Assembly: GCA_037178625.1 (NCBI GenBank)
Contig: CM074129.1
Coordinates: 3,162,001-3,226,000, forward strand
DNA from: Skeletonema tropicum
Lineage: Eukaryota; Bacillariophyta; Thalassiosirophyceae; Thalassiosirales; Thalassiosiraceae
DNA: 64,000 bases
Direction: 5' to 3'
Position 1 is the first letter of the stretch. Every line of letters starts with the position of its first letter. The translations under genes and the position numbers were made by a program. Positions 9,380 through 18,991 of this stretch are shown in pieces. A model generated the notes under the pieces. It had not been told where the DNA came from, did no database searches, and saw only the letters and a list, made by a program, of their open reading frames with translations.

Positions 9380-9663
9380 AGTACCCTGATTTATGGTGAT
9401 AACGAGACCACTTCCAGAAAACGAGACCAGTGATCGAGTCTTGTTTTGATAACGAGACAAGTCCATCAACAGGTGAAAACGAGACTAGTGCACGTGTAAA
9501 TACGTGCTGTTTGTAGGGTTGTTTGTAGGAGAAACGAGATCTCTTCTTTATAACGAGACCACTTTTCAATAACGAGACTAGTGTCTCGAGGTGGCCTTGG
9601 TAACGAGACCAGGCAAAAAGTCAAAACGAGACCAGTCTCGTTATCACCATAAATCAGGGTACT
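9380..9663. mobile_element. Tc1/mariner-type MITE with internal AACGAGAC repeats
   Basis: The element is 284 bp. Its first 29 bases are the exact reverse complement of its last 29 bases (9380-9408 and 9635-9663), starting AGTACCCTGATTTATGG. Both ends abut TA (9378-9379 and 9664-9665), the target duplication of Tc1/mariner-like transposons. The interior has no transposase but carries nine direct copies of AACGAGA(C/T), at about 9401, 9420, 9451, 9478, 9533, 9552, 9571, 9602 and 9625. The TIR and TA are seen directly; the superfamily is inferred from them. Confidence 0.85.
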
Positions 9664-9665
9664 TA

Positions 9666-10508
9666 GCTAGCTCTGATGTCGGAAGAAAGAATAAGAAGAA
9701 ACAAGACAGTGATGTGACAGGATAACAGAGGATTCTCAGTTCTCATTTTTTTACTTTCACTGTTGTTTCAAAGGCTTGAAGTTGAATGAAGGGCGGGGTT
9801 GATGCCCGCCACGCAATATATTCACTTCACCCGCACTACAAGTCTCGCATGTATAGAAACATTCAGACGTTGGTTAGGTAATGTTAGAAGGGTGTAAATG
9901 GGTGAATTTTATGTTGATTTGGGTTTAAGAGTGTGTACGATTGTTGTAAGTACGTTTTATGTTACTCCTATGTAGGGAAGTTCTTAACTCATAGAGCTCC
10001 CAGCACCCTACACAACAAAGTAGGAGTACATACCTTATTATATAGATACCACCTATCATACCAAACGTTCTTCAACCAACCAACCTCGCTTAGAGACATA
10101 ACTGAGACCTGTAGTGTGTAGTGTAACTTCACTCACCTGACTGAACTTTTCTCTTCAAATTCCATGTTCCAGTTCCGAGGCTGGAAGAATCTTTTGACTC
10201 GACTCTCATCATGCGTAAAAACACATTTTTTCTGACCACAAAAAAACCAAAATTCAAAATTCAGCGTTCTCTTCCATCATAGAGTACCTGTCACCTGTCA
10301 CACTGCGGCTTCAAAGCGACTTTGACACATCTTGAATCTCGAGACATTAACTTTAGCCAGACTTTAGCCCCGCTCTGCATCGTATATAGCGACAGCCCGC
10401 CAGTCCGCTCTCTAACAAACCCTGAAAAGTACTGCCTCGCTATTTCCGTCTTAAATAAAGGACATCAACCTAAAGCTCTGGTCCAGTGCGGGGGCATAAT
10501 GCTATCGC
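9666..10508. other. intergenic, upstream of nitrate transporter
   Basis: These 843 bases contain no supported gene. A partial palindrome GGCGGG...CCCGCC is at about 9793-9810. The stretch next to 10509 presumably holds the nitrate transporter promoter. Confidence 0.4.
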
Positions 10509-13145
10509 ATGATGCATGCACAAATGAATAGAGGTGACTTGGAGGCCAATTCATCAAAGGTCGACATCGAAGATGATTTGATGGGCAAGGTGCCACTTCC
10601 GGCACATCGTAGTAGCTCCGGGGAGTTGAGTACGCTAAGTAGCAAGGGCAGCGATGACGATCAACCCGTGGTGAAGCCTGATGACGCTGAGGCAGAGAGT
10701 GAAGCCGCTGATGCGGTTGAAAATAATAATGATAACTCGGCGGAAATGCCCGCCACACATCAAATGAAAAAAGACTCTCTCAACCCTCCGCCAAATAATA
10801 ATGATGCCGACGACACTCCCCATGTCGACGAAACTTCTGTAGCAGTATCAGACATCAGTGGGTCGACGCCATTGCAATCTTCTGCCGGCCATGTTGATGA
10901 GGGTTGGATGGAAGCAACTACCTTCGAGCCTAGGAAAAGTTTTACCGTCAGCGATTGCGGCTCCATGCGTTCTCATAGAGAGAATGTAGATCGGCTGCTA
11001 AATGTTGGTACTGCGTCAAGCATCGGTGGATCGGATATTGAAGCGCGTAGTTGCATGGACGTGAATGTTGGTCAGGACCATGCATATACATATGACCAGA
11101 ATTACTACAGATCAGGGGATTGGTTGAGATTTGTCCCCCGGAGAAGTGATATGCAATCTTCACAATCGGGGCCGAGTGAATTATCACTTGACGGGGATTT
11201 GCAGCACGTACCTTATGGATACGAACAGCGTCGTCCAGACATCAACCCAGATCGGTATAGGGGATTTGATAACACGGCGATCCGTAAACATGCTCGCGTC
11301 GACCAACGTGCCACGACCACTCGAAAATTGGCTAGTCCTTCCGGTGCACAGAGTGCGCACAACAATCCTTATATTTCTCATGACAATCCCCTCCGACACT
11401 ACGGAAATGATATTTCTGAGCCTATTGTTGAAGAAGAAGGCGAGAGAGTCTGGGACAACGGGGGAGGTACAAATCAAGACTTTGCCAACCTTCCTGTGGA
11501 AATTTCGTTGCACGCGATATCTCCAGACGTTCTTCCCGCTGATGTTGGCCAGGAATTTTCGGATGGAGAGCCGATTCATCATGAGGAACAAGAGCTTCAA
11601 GAAATGCAAAACTATGAGGTAGGCATGCAGAGTCCGCCACCGCCGTCACCCCCACCTCCTTGTGTTGGGAGTCAGTCCAATTCACAGTCACGAGAGGATC
11701 AGATGCACAAGGGTTCATGGGATTCCAAATTCGAAACCTACGCATGCCGAGTAGATCAATCTCAAGAAGACAGCTCTGTAGAAATTGCTATTTTCTCCAC
11801 CGCACGACCACATATGCGAGCATTTCACTACGCATGGTTAACCTTTTTCTTCGCATTCCTTGCATGGTTTTCTGCCACTCCGCTATTGTCCGAAATACAG
11901 CTGTCGTTAGGCTTAACCAAGCAAGAGATCTGGACAAGCTCTATTTGCAGTGCTGCCGGAGCCGTAGTCACTCGATGCCTCGCTGGACTGTTTTGTGACA
12001 TTTATGGCGCACGTTTGATTTCAGCTACAGTCTTAATTATTTGTGGTGTCCCCACAATGTTTACCGGTCTTGTAAAAAATGCTACCGGTCTGGGTTTATT
12101 GAGATTGATTACTGGAATCGGGGGCAGTGCCTTTGTCACTTGTCAGTACTGGACGTCAACCATGTTCACGAGAGAAGTGGCTGGAACAGCCAATGCATTA
12201 GCCGCGGGCTGGGGAAATCTGGGGGGTGGTATTGCCCAACTTCTTGTAGGAACAATGCTGTTTCCATTGTTCAAATTGATCTACTCCAACGCAGGAACTG
12301 AACAAGATCCTGCAACTCTTGCATGGAAGTCATGCTGTATCATTCCTGGTCTGTTATGTGCAGGCTTTTCCTATTTCGTCATACGATACTCAGACGACTC
12401 ACCGAAGGGGAACTACCACAAACGAAAAAAGCTTGGTCTGATGCGAAAACATTCGGCTTGGCAGCATATCAAATCTGCTCTCATAGATTACAACACGTGG
12501 CTCCTTGTTCTGATGTACGGTTGCTGCTTCGGGGTGGAGATAACCACCACTAATGCGGCTGCTCTCTACTTTACTGAAGAATTCGATCTCTCTACCGAGT
12601 CTGCCGCTGCTGTAGCATTCACGTTCGGGGGGATGAATTTGTTTGCTCGAGGTTTAGGGGGGTTCCTCTCGGATGTATCAAATGCTTATTGGGGCATGAG
12701 AGGAAGACTGATATGGCAACTTACTTGCTTTGCACTTGAGGGTGCTTTTATAATGGTGTTCTCCAAAGCCAAATCCCTTGCTGGATCTATCACTGCTCTG
12801 ATGACCTTCAGTATTTTTGTACAGGGAGCTGAAGGCTCCACTTTTGGGATTGTTCCATATCTCAACCCTGGCCTCACTGGCACTGTCGCAGGCATCATTG
12901 GCGCAGGTGGAAATGCCGGAGCAGTTGTGTTTTCAATCGTATTTCAGAGATTACCCTACCGAGATGCCTTTTTTTGGATGGGCGCAAGTACTACATGTAT
13001 CTCGATATTATCGACCTTAGTTTGGATTAAAGGTTACGAGGGATTGTTCTTCAAGCGAAGAGTTTTGCCCAATCCCCAGAAAAGACCATATTCTACAACA
13101 TTACGTGCTGCCACGAAGGAGACAAACATTGGTTCTGAAAAATAA
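10509..13145 (+). CDS. NRT2: High-affinity nitrate transporter NRT2 (MFS) with very long N-terminus
   Basis: A protein of 878 aa. From about residue 436 (M-R-A-F-H-Y-A-W-L-T-F-F) it is a complete 12-helix nitrate/nitrite porter: F-S-A-T-P-L-L after TM1, T-R-C-L-A-G-L-F-C-D with the conserved membrane Arg, G-W-G-N-L-G-G-G and G-A-G-G-N-A-G-A as the two nitrate-signature motifs, and F-A-R-G-L-G-G-F-L-S-D. It takes up nitrate with protons or sodium at the plasma membrane. The first 435 residues are hydrophilic, acidic and low complexity, with a PPPPSPPPPC run at about 375. NRT2 proteins are usually about 480-550 aa, so this extension nearly doubles the length. The frame is unbroken from the ATG at 10509 with coding-like composition. 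A start at the internal ATG 11814 would give a normal-size transporter and cannot be excluded. Confidence 0.92.
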   Translation: MMHAQMNRGDLEANSSKVDIEDDLMGKVPLPAHRSSSGELSTLSSKGSDDDQPVVKPDDAEAESEAADAVENNNDNSAEMPATHQMKKDSLNPPPNNNDADDTPHVDETSVAVSDISGSTPLQSSAGHVDEGWMEATTFEPRKSFTVSDCGSMRSHRENVDRLLNVGTASSIGGSDIEARSCMDVNVGQDHAYTYDQNYYRSGDWLRFVPRRSDMQSSQSGPSELSLDGDLQHVPYGYEQRRPDINPDRYRGFDNTAIRKHARVDQRATTTRKLASPSGAQSAHNNPYISHDNPLRHYGNDISEPIVEEEGERVWDNGGGTNQDFANLPVEISLHAISPDVLPADVGQEFSDGEPIHHEEQELQEMQNYEVGMQSPPPPSPPPPCVGSQSNSQSREDQMHKGSWDSKFETYACRVDQSQEDSSVEIAIFSTARPHMRAFHYAWLTFFFAFLAWFSATPLLSEIQLSLGLTKQEIWTSSICSAAGAVVTRCLAGLFCDIYGARLISATVLIICGVPTMFTGLVKNATGLGLLRLITGIGGSAFVTCQYWTSTMFTREVAGTANALAAGWGNLGGGIAQLLVGTMLFPLFKLIYSNAGTEQDPATLAWKSCCIIPGLLCAGFSYFVIRYSDDSPKGNYHKRKKLGLMRKHSAWQHIKSALIDYNTWLLVLMYGCCFGVEITTTNAAALYFTEEFDLSTESAAAVAFTFGGMNLFARGLGGFLSDVSNAYWGMRGRLIWQLTCFALEGAFIMVFSKAKSLAGSITALMTFSIFVQGAEGSTFGIVPYLNPGLTGTVAGIIGAGGNAGAVVFSIVFQRLPYRDAFFWMGASTTCISILSTLVWIKGYEGLFFKRRVLPNPQKRPYSTTLRAATKETNIGSEK

Positions 13146-13294
13146 CCAACGCTAAAATTTTGTGTGTGCGTGTTGACGCTGATGTATGTACGTGCTAACT
13201 TGTAAAGTGGATGTTGCATGTAGTCTACTTGATAGCGATAATAATGGTCTGTAGCCTTATTAATAGGTTGCAATCGTAACCATAGTTGCCTCAG

Positions 13295-15892
13295 TTACAG
13301 ACTCGAGTTGGAAGATTTGTGTTCGATCGATAATTGTGCCTCCAAATAGTGTTCATCTGAATCCTGAATAATCAATCTTGCTTGTTCTAATTCTTCTTCT
13401 AGTGCATCCAACTGACTCTGCATTGCTTTTTCCCTGTCTGAGGACTGAACCATCGCCGCTTCCAGTGATAATTGGGCTTTCTTCAAATCATCATGTTCAC
13501 TAACGTCCACTACAACATCTGAGCACATCGAACGACGGATCTTCGGAGAAGGGGGTGCACTGCCAGTATCTCCAAATGGGTCAGACTGACTTGACAATGT
13601 TCTAGACGGTCTAGACGGAGGAAAAATAATCTGACGGCGCATGGAGGTACTTGCGATTCGCATACTTTCAACTTCCTCAAGAGCAACAGTCAACCGTTTC
13701 GACAAATCTTCAATAGCTTCATCTCGACTTTTCATTGCCTTATCAAACAGGTCCAGCGCCCCTGCCTCCCCCTTTTCAAAATTGTCACGCAATCGCGATT
13801 GCACCACACTTTCTCCTTCGTAAAGACCCACCCGTGCCTTCAGAGTTTCTACCTGCGAGACTAGTCCGTTACGCTCAGATGTAACCTTCTCCAACTTTGA
13901 CGTTAGCTCCTTTACCTCATTACTTCGTTGCGCTGCATCCTCGTTTAGATTCTTACACATCATGGCAAACTTTTCCAACTTGAGATGCATATCATTTTGC
14001 CAATAAGCACGTTCATAGTGGCTTTGCTTCACTTCTTTTTTGTGCCTCGTGGACAAATCCGCAAGACGTTTGGAGGCATCTCGCAAGAACAAGGCTGTGC
14101 GTGATAGACGACCACCAATACTACTCTTTTCGGTAGCTGCACTCTTTCGCCTTGGTAGTCTTGAGCTTCGTGAACCTCTTGATCCCAAAGAGACGGCCGA
14201 TGACACTGATTGTGCAGGCGGAGTAGGTCCATTCTCACATTCTCGGCATACAAATTCTTTCTGCAGTTCCAAGGTGCGGACATATTCAATGTCTGCCTGT
14301 AAAGAAAGTATTGCAGACTCCATTTGAACGCATCGATCGCAGCCGGAATTGGAATCCATTTGTTGTTGCTGCTGCTGCTGTTGATGTTGCAGCTGAGATG
14401 ATGGAATGTTCACCACTCCAATGTCTACCGCCTTTTGTTCATTAATCGCATCCAAATTCCCTCCGCTTGAACGCCTATTATCTACAATCAAATTATTTTG
14501 ATTGCTGACAATGGGGGTTGAAGAACCCGAACTAACACCAGCTGACGCTTGGGATTGGCGCCTCAATGCCAACGATTGATTCCAATCTTGCATCATCGTA
14601 TGCGAATTGAGCGATGAAGGTGCCTCGGCCGCTCTACCGTTTCGAGAAGCACTCCGTACACTGTTATTATCAAGAGATGTCGGAAAATTGACAGATTTAC
14701 CAGCGCTCATATTCAAGCTGGAGATGGGCGTGGCATTGCTACTTCCGGTACCACTTGTACTCGACTTTTCCGACACTCTTCTATCGAATTGATGAACCTG
14801 TTCCGATGGAATATTGTGCCTTCGATCGAGTGCCATCTCTCTTACCAAGTCACTTCTTGAATGGGATTTTTTCAGCTTTTGCCTGGGGAACTTTAAAATG
14901 TTGCGAGAATTATTATTATTCGAAGCAGCTGAGGAGTTACTGCTGATGTTCAAGATGGGATTTGCAGAATTTGGCCTCGTTGGTTGATTCTGTGCGCTTC
15001 GATTTGATTTGGAAAAGTTGGCCAATCCATGATTTAGGCTGGAATTGACCGAGTTGAGTTCCGCCATGGCTGCTTGAGCCGCTGCGTCCATTTTATCCAG
15101 AGAGGCTGTGACTGAATTGGAGGAACTACGAGAAGAATGGGCAGATTGATCAATGCTCTTTTGGGAGTGCCACAGAGATGACGATTGAGTTCGTTGGAGA
15201 CCTCCTTTCGGATCCTTCTGTTCTGAGGAGGTAGATAATGACGGTGGTGGTTCACCCTGATGAATTTGTTGTATGCCCATAGCTGACGCCATATCAAAGT
15301 TGTAATGCTGGGAAGATGACTGCCCTATTCCATTTGACTTTCGCCGCCCTAATATGGCATCTGCTCCAGCTTGGGGTGGAGGGAGCTGATTCATGTGATC
15401 TTGATAACTGTTGTAGCCTCCATGAACATTATTTGACTGGTGTGATCTTCGTCTACCATTACCATTATTTTGCTGATGCTGCATCATCATCGCTTGAGGT
15501 AGTAGTTGCTGCTGTTGCGGAAGCTGATACAACGCCTGAACCTGTGAAAAGCCATTATCATCATGAGATGCGGTAACACCTCGAGACGGCGGCGAAGAGA
15601 GAGTTTCAGGCGTAGGCTGTCTCGATGGTCCCGTTAGCGCGCCCTTGCTGTTGAAAGACACGTTTGATAATGAAGAACCAGATGGCGGTGGTGGCGATGG
15701 ACCCATGCCCGACGGTCCCATCTCAGGCGACCGCGCATCAATCCCGGCCGCATTAAGTGCATGGCTCAAGTTTGATCTACCGCTTTGGACACTAGCTCCT
15801 CCCCCGCCTACAGCGCTGCTGGCTTCATCACTTCCAAAGTATGCTATGTGATCCTCATTGATTTTCGTCCAGTTGCTGATAAGATTTTGCAT
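13295..15892 (-). CDS. Low-complexity / coiled-coil protein of unknown function
   Basis: A protein of 865 aa starts at the ATG at 15892 (the frame extends to 15919 only via a GTG). Residues 1-500 are Ser/Asn/Gln-rich and disordered, including a Q7 run and a Q-rich stretch near 510. Around 520-560 there is a C-D-R-C...C-R-E-C pair of CxxC motifs that could bind zinc. The last 300 residues are heptad-rich coiled coil, broken by a Ser/Pro loop (S-R-P-S-R-T-L-S-S). There is no signal peptide or membrane helix. I do not recognise a family. Its 3' end faces the NRT2 gene 149 bases away; its 5' end is divergent from the SGNH-like gene. Confidence 0.7.
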   Translation of the reverse strand: MQNLISNWTKINEDHIAYFGSDEASSAVGGGGASVQSGRSNLSHALNAAGIDARSPEMGPSGMGPSPPPPSGSSLSNVSFNSKGALTGPSRQPTPETLSSPPSRGVTASHDDNGFSQVQALYQLPQQQQLLPQAMMMQHQQNNGNGRRRSHQSNNVHGGYNSYQDHMNQLPPPQAGADAILGRRKSNGIGQSSSQHYNFDMASAMGIQQIHQGEPPPSLSTSSEQKDPKGGLQRTQSSSLWHSQKSIDQSAHSSRSSSNSVTASLDKMDAAAQAAMAELNSVNSSLNHGLANFSKSNRSAQNQPTRPNSANPILNISSNSSAASNNNNSRNILKFPRQKLKKSHSRSDLVREMALDRRHNIPSEQVHQFDRRVSEKSSTSGTGSSNATPISSLNMSAGKSVNFPTSLDNNSVRSASRNGRAAEAPSSLNSHTMMQDWNQSLALRRQSQASAGVSSGSSTPIVSNQNNLIVDNRRSSGGNLDAINEQKAVDIGVVNIPSSQLQHQQQQQQQQMDSNSGCDRCVQMESAILSLQADIEYVRTLELQKEFVCRECENGPTPPAQSVSSAVSLGSRGSRSSRLPRRKSAATEKSSIGGRLSRTALFLRDASKRLADLSTRHKKEVKQSHYERAYWQNDMHLKLEKFAMMCKNLNEDAAQRSNEVKELTSKLEKVTSERNGLVSQVETLKARVGLYEGESVVQSRLRDNFEKGEAGALDLFDKAMKSRDEAIEDLSKRLTVALEEVESMRIASTSMRRQIIFPPSRPSRTLSSQSDPFGDTGSAPPSPKIRRSMCSDVVVDVSEHDDLKKAQLSLEAAMVQSSDREKAMQSQLDALEEELEQARLIIQDSDEHYLEAQLSIEHKSSNSSL

Positions 15893-16535
15893 TCTGTGTA
15901 TTATACTTTTTACCAGCACGCGGATACTTCTTATAGGAGTATATGCTTATGATGACGTGTAGTTCTGTGCATGAAGTTTGGCGCTATTGTTGGCTTCAAG
16001 GGAGGATACCAGAGTGCCTTTTCGTGGACCAATCAACTCTATTAATTCACTCGACCACCTGGCAAAAGAGACAGAAGAATTAGCTTGTGTAGCGTCGTCA
16101 CAAATGTCTAGAAGTGCACTTGCTTCCACAATTAGTGGCCAATAACATGGTACTTGAAGACAACCGGCAGTTTGCTAATCATGGTTCATAAACGAGATTC
16201 GACCTTTGTCGCATGCCGTGCAAAATGTTGGAAGCAGTTGGAAGGACGCGGGGAGCAAGGGGAGAAGGCAGAGGTCGTCGCGGAGAAACAATAGAAGGTT
16301 AACCTCCAAAACCGAGGGTCATCGGTTATCCTCTTCTCAAAACTCAAAACTCCCACAAATGGAAAATGGCGATCTTTAGCGATCGACGCGAATCAGCCCC
16401 AAAAGCCAGAAGATGATAGATTATATTCTTATTTTCATTCACTATCACTTCCAACTTCCAACAGAGGCGGATAGGAATCACTTTACAATAGCAGCGCATA
16501 AGATCACTACTTAGTATCCACCAGCACATCCTACC
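15893..16535. promoter_or_regulatory. divergent intergenic region
   Basis: These 643 bases lie between the coiled-coil protein gene (-) and the SGNH-like gene (+). They are presumed to hold both promoters. A short minus-strand open frame at 15947-16129 has no recognisable content. Confidence 0.4.
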
Positions 16536-18902
16536 ATGCCCGACGCATCTGCTCTCGAAGAATTTGGCCTGGAGGTTGAGCATGAGCATCACGCTCTCGT
16601 GACAAACGCTGACTCCTCCTCGTCTAATAGTGCTAATAAATTTGCATCCTTTTCCAATAGGAAACAGCCAACATCACCCACGAAAGGCACACCAACTAAA
16701 GACCAGATATCTCTTCTTGCGTCTACCAATGTGAAATATACAAACTTACGGATAAATGCATCTCAGAGACGGGGCTTACTCAAATGGTCATTCCTGGTTA
16801 TCATCATTGCTGCTATAATTGTCTCGTTTAATATTGAACAGGAGGAAATGATAGATGAGGCGATTACTCCCGAAGATACAGAAGCAAAGCCAGATCATAA
16901 AAAGTATCATTTACTGCGTCCTAAAATAAAAGTGCAGGAGGAGAATGCTCCGGTCATTGTAGATGACAAAAGAGTAGAAGAAGAAGATCATGCAAACGAT
17001 AATGATGAATCATTGGATCAATTCCAACCAGCAGAAGAAGACAATGACCCAGACAACAGTGACACTGAAGATCATGTAGACGACAATGATGAATCATTGG
17101 AGCAATTACAACCTGAAGATAATGACCTAGACAACAGTGACTCTGAAGAGAACAGCGAAGAAATTACTACCGAGGAACCAGCAGAAAATGAAACGGTCGA
17201 AACGTTGGAACAATCTGCACCAGATAAAGATGAACAAGATATAAGTGAAGAAAAATCTGCTGTCGAAGGCTCATTCACATTAGAGCGTCTGAAAGCAACA
17301 AGGGAAGCAGCCCAAAATCTCGTTTCCATGCTAGAGGAATATTACAATGGAGCAGATCAATCAAAGAATATGATGTTAGAGTCATGGCTGGTGCCTTGGA
17401 GTTTTGATCCCGAAACAAAAGATACTGACAAAATCTTGATGAAAGATAAAATTGTCGACACTATGGCACGTGCTCTTGTGACGAATGATCAAGAAGAGTT
17501 CATCATTGGAACAATCGGGTCCAGTGTAGCAGCTGGGCACGATAATTGTAACTTCGATTCTTATGAGCGACAAATGGAGCGGACATTTGGGCCAGTGTGG
17601 GAGGCAGCTGGGATGACGCTTGTTTGTCAAAACGCAGGTGAAGGGGGTGGTTGTGGTGATGACTGGGCAAATCAAGTATTCTGTATCAAGCAAAACGTCT
17701 CTCCAAATATAGATATAGCACACTATACCTGGACATATTTTGAAGTCGGCAGTGATGCAGTTGATCGAGCTTTGAAGGCCAGAGAAAGTTTAGTGCGTTG
17801 GGCTCAAATGCTCCCACGCCAACCACCTGTTCACGTGTTCAACACATTTGAACTTCCTGGCGAGCCATACTTGCCAGCAGATACTGACTCTGGGGGCTCA
17901 ATGATGGAATATGAGCTTGCTAGATACTACGCTAAGTATGGCTATAATGCATTCTACATGAGATCTGGGTACGCAAAAGGGGGATATGACTATACTACTG
18001 CTTTCAAAGAAAATGAATTGAATCACTTTGAAGCCAACCACATCGGTGACGGGTATCACAATGTAACGCGCTATGGTGAAAATGAAGAAGATCCAAACAG
18101 AAAAGCAAGTCTCGGTGTAGTTATGAGGAATTGGCATCCAGGGCCGTTAGCGTTTCAGTTTGTGGCCGATACATTTTCTTACATTTATGCAAAGTCAATG
18201 CTTGAAGCACTAGATCGGATTAAAGACGAAATCAACAATGGCAGAGACCCCATGGATACATGGTCAGCCAAGAAACGAAAGACAATGCTCAAGACATCAC
18301 TTCCGAAACCAAAGGTTTGTGATCCTTTATACTGTACTGTTGACGAGGCTCCTGGATGCATCAACTACGAAAGACCAACCTATGGGTGGTGGGGAGCCAA
18401 GGTAGAAGATCCGAATGATAATTTTAACCCTCACAAAGGTGAAGTTCAAAATTGGGAACTATGGCTTGATGGTCAGGAGAAGGACCTATGGCACGGAGTT
18501 CCAAAACAGGATCAAGCTTTTTTCGAAGACCGTGATGATAAAGAAGTGTGTCGACATTTGGACGGGTGCGGTGCCATCTCGGCTACTTCGAAGGACAGCG
18601 GCAGCGTAGTCTTCCGGTTGCCGAAGCAGGAGGTTGGATTGGTGGTACTCTGTGGATGTTGTGGAAAGGACATTGCTGCCGAAATGTTCTTGAATAATCC
18701 AGATATTGAAATCAGATATAACGGACAACTCCTTGACCCATCAACTTGGGATGTATGGCCCAACGGAAAATGTGTTCGACTGCTGAAGAAGTTCGGTGCT
18801 GCTTCCTCAGCAGCTGCAACTACCGGACATAATTACTTGGCAGTCAAAGTACTTGAGAACATCACAGAACCTGTGAGAATCAGTCATCTGATTACTCTGT
18901 GA
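16536..18902 (+). CDS. Type II membrane protein with SGNH/GDSL-like hydrolase fold
   Basis: A protein of 788 aa, single exon. It has a cytosolic N-terminus of about 80 residues, one membrane helix (W-S-F-L-V-I-I-I-A-A-I-I-V-S-F), then an acidic stalk with two copies of a D-N-D-E-S-L-[DE]-Q unit (about 150-200). The folded part contains F-I-I-G-T-I-G-S-S-V-A-A-G-H near residue 327, resembling SGNH block I with its nucleophilic Ser, and R-N-W-H-P-G-P near 532-537, resembling block V with the catalytic His. The C-terminal 150 residues (Cys-rich, with V-V-L-C-G-C-C-G-K) form an extra domain. The topology suggests a Golgi or cell-surface esterase/acyltransferase acting on glycans; this is inference. 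Family assignment rests on two motifs. Confidence 0.6.
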   Translation: MPDASALEEFGLEVEHEHHALVTNADSSSSNSANKFASFSNRKQPTSPTKGTPTKDQISLLASTNVKYTNLRINASQRRGLLKWSFLVIIIAAIIVSFNIEQEEMIDEAITPEDTEAKPDHKKYHLLRPKIKVQEENAPVIVDDKRVEEEDHANDNDESLDQFQPAEEDNDPDNSDTEDHVDDNDESLEQLQPEDNDLDNSDSEENSEEITTEEPAENETVETLEQSAPDKDEQDISEEKSAVEGSFTLERLKATREAAQNLVSMLEEYYNGADQSKNMMLESWLVPWSFDPETKDTDKILMKDKIVDTMARALVTNDQEEFIIGTIGSSVAAGHDNCNFDSYERQMERTFGPVWEAAGMTLVCQNAGEGGGCGDDWANQVFCIKQNVSPNIDIAHYTWTYFEVGSDAVDRALKARESLVRWAQMLPRQPPVHVFNTFELPGEPYLPADTDSGGSMMEYELARYYAKYGYNAFYMRSGYAKGGYDYTTAFKENELNHFEANHIGDGYHNVTRYGENEEDPNRKASLGVVMRNWHPGPLAFQFVADTFSYIYAKSMLEALDRIKDEINNGRDPMDTWSAKKRKTMLKTSLPKPKVCDPLYCTVDEAPGCINYERPTYGWWGAKVEDPNDNFNPHKGEVQNWELWLDGQEKDLWHGVPKQDQAFFEDRDDKEVCRHLDGCGAISATSKDSGSVVFRLPKQEVGLVVLCGCCGKDIAAEMFLNNPDIEIRYNGQLLDPSTWDVWPNGKCVRLLKKFGAASSAAATTGHNYLAVKVLENITEPVRISHLITL

Positions 18903-18991
18903 TATAATAATGGAATAATCATATAATAATTATACAAAGTCTGATCAAAGTATTGCTTTACATGCACATTCTTGTCTACCTGTTCGGGGTC

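Noticed and set aside
10322..10508. Small plus-strand frame upstream of NRT2
   Set aside because: No recognisable content and no start context; more likely leader or promoter sequence.
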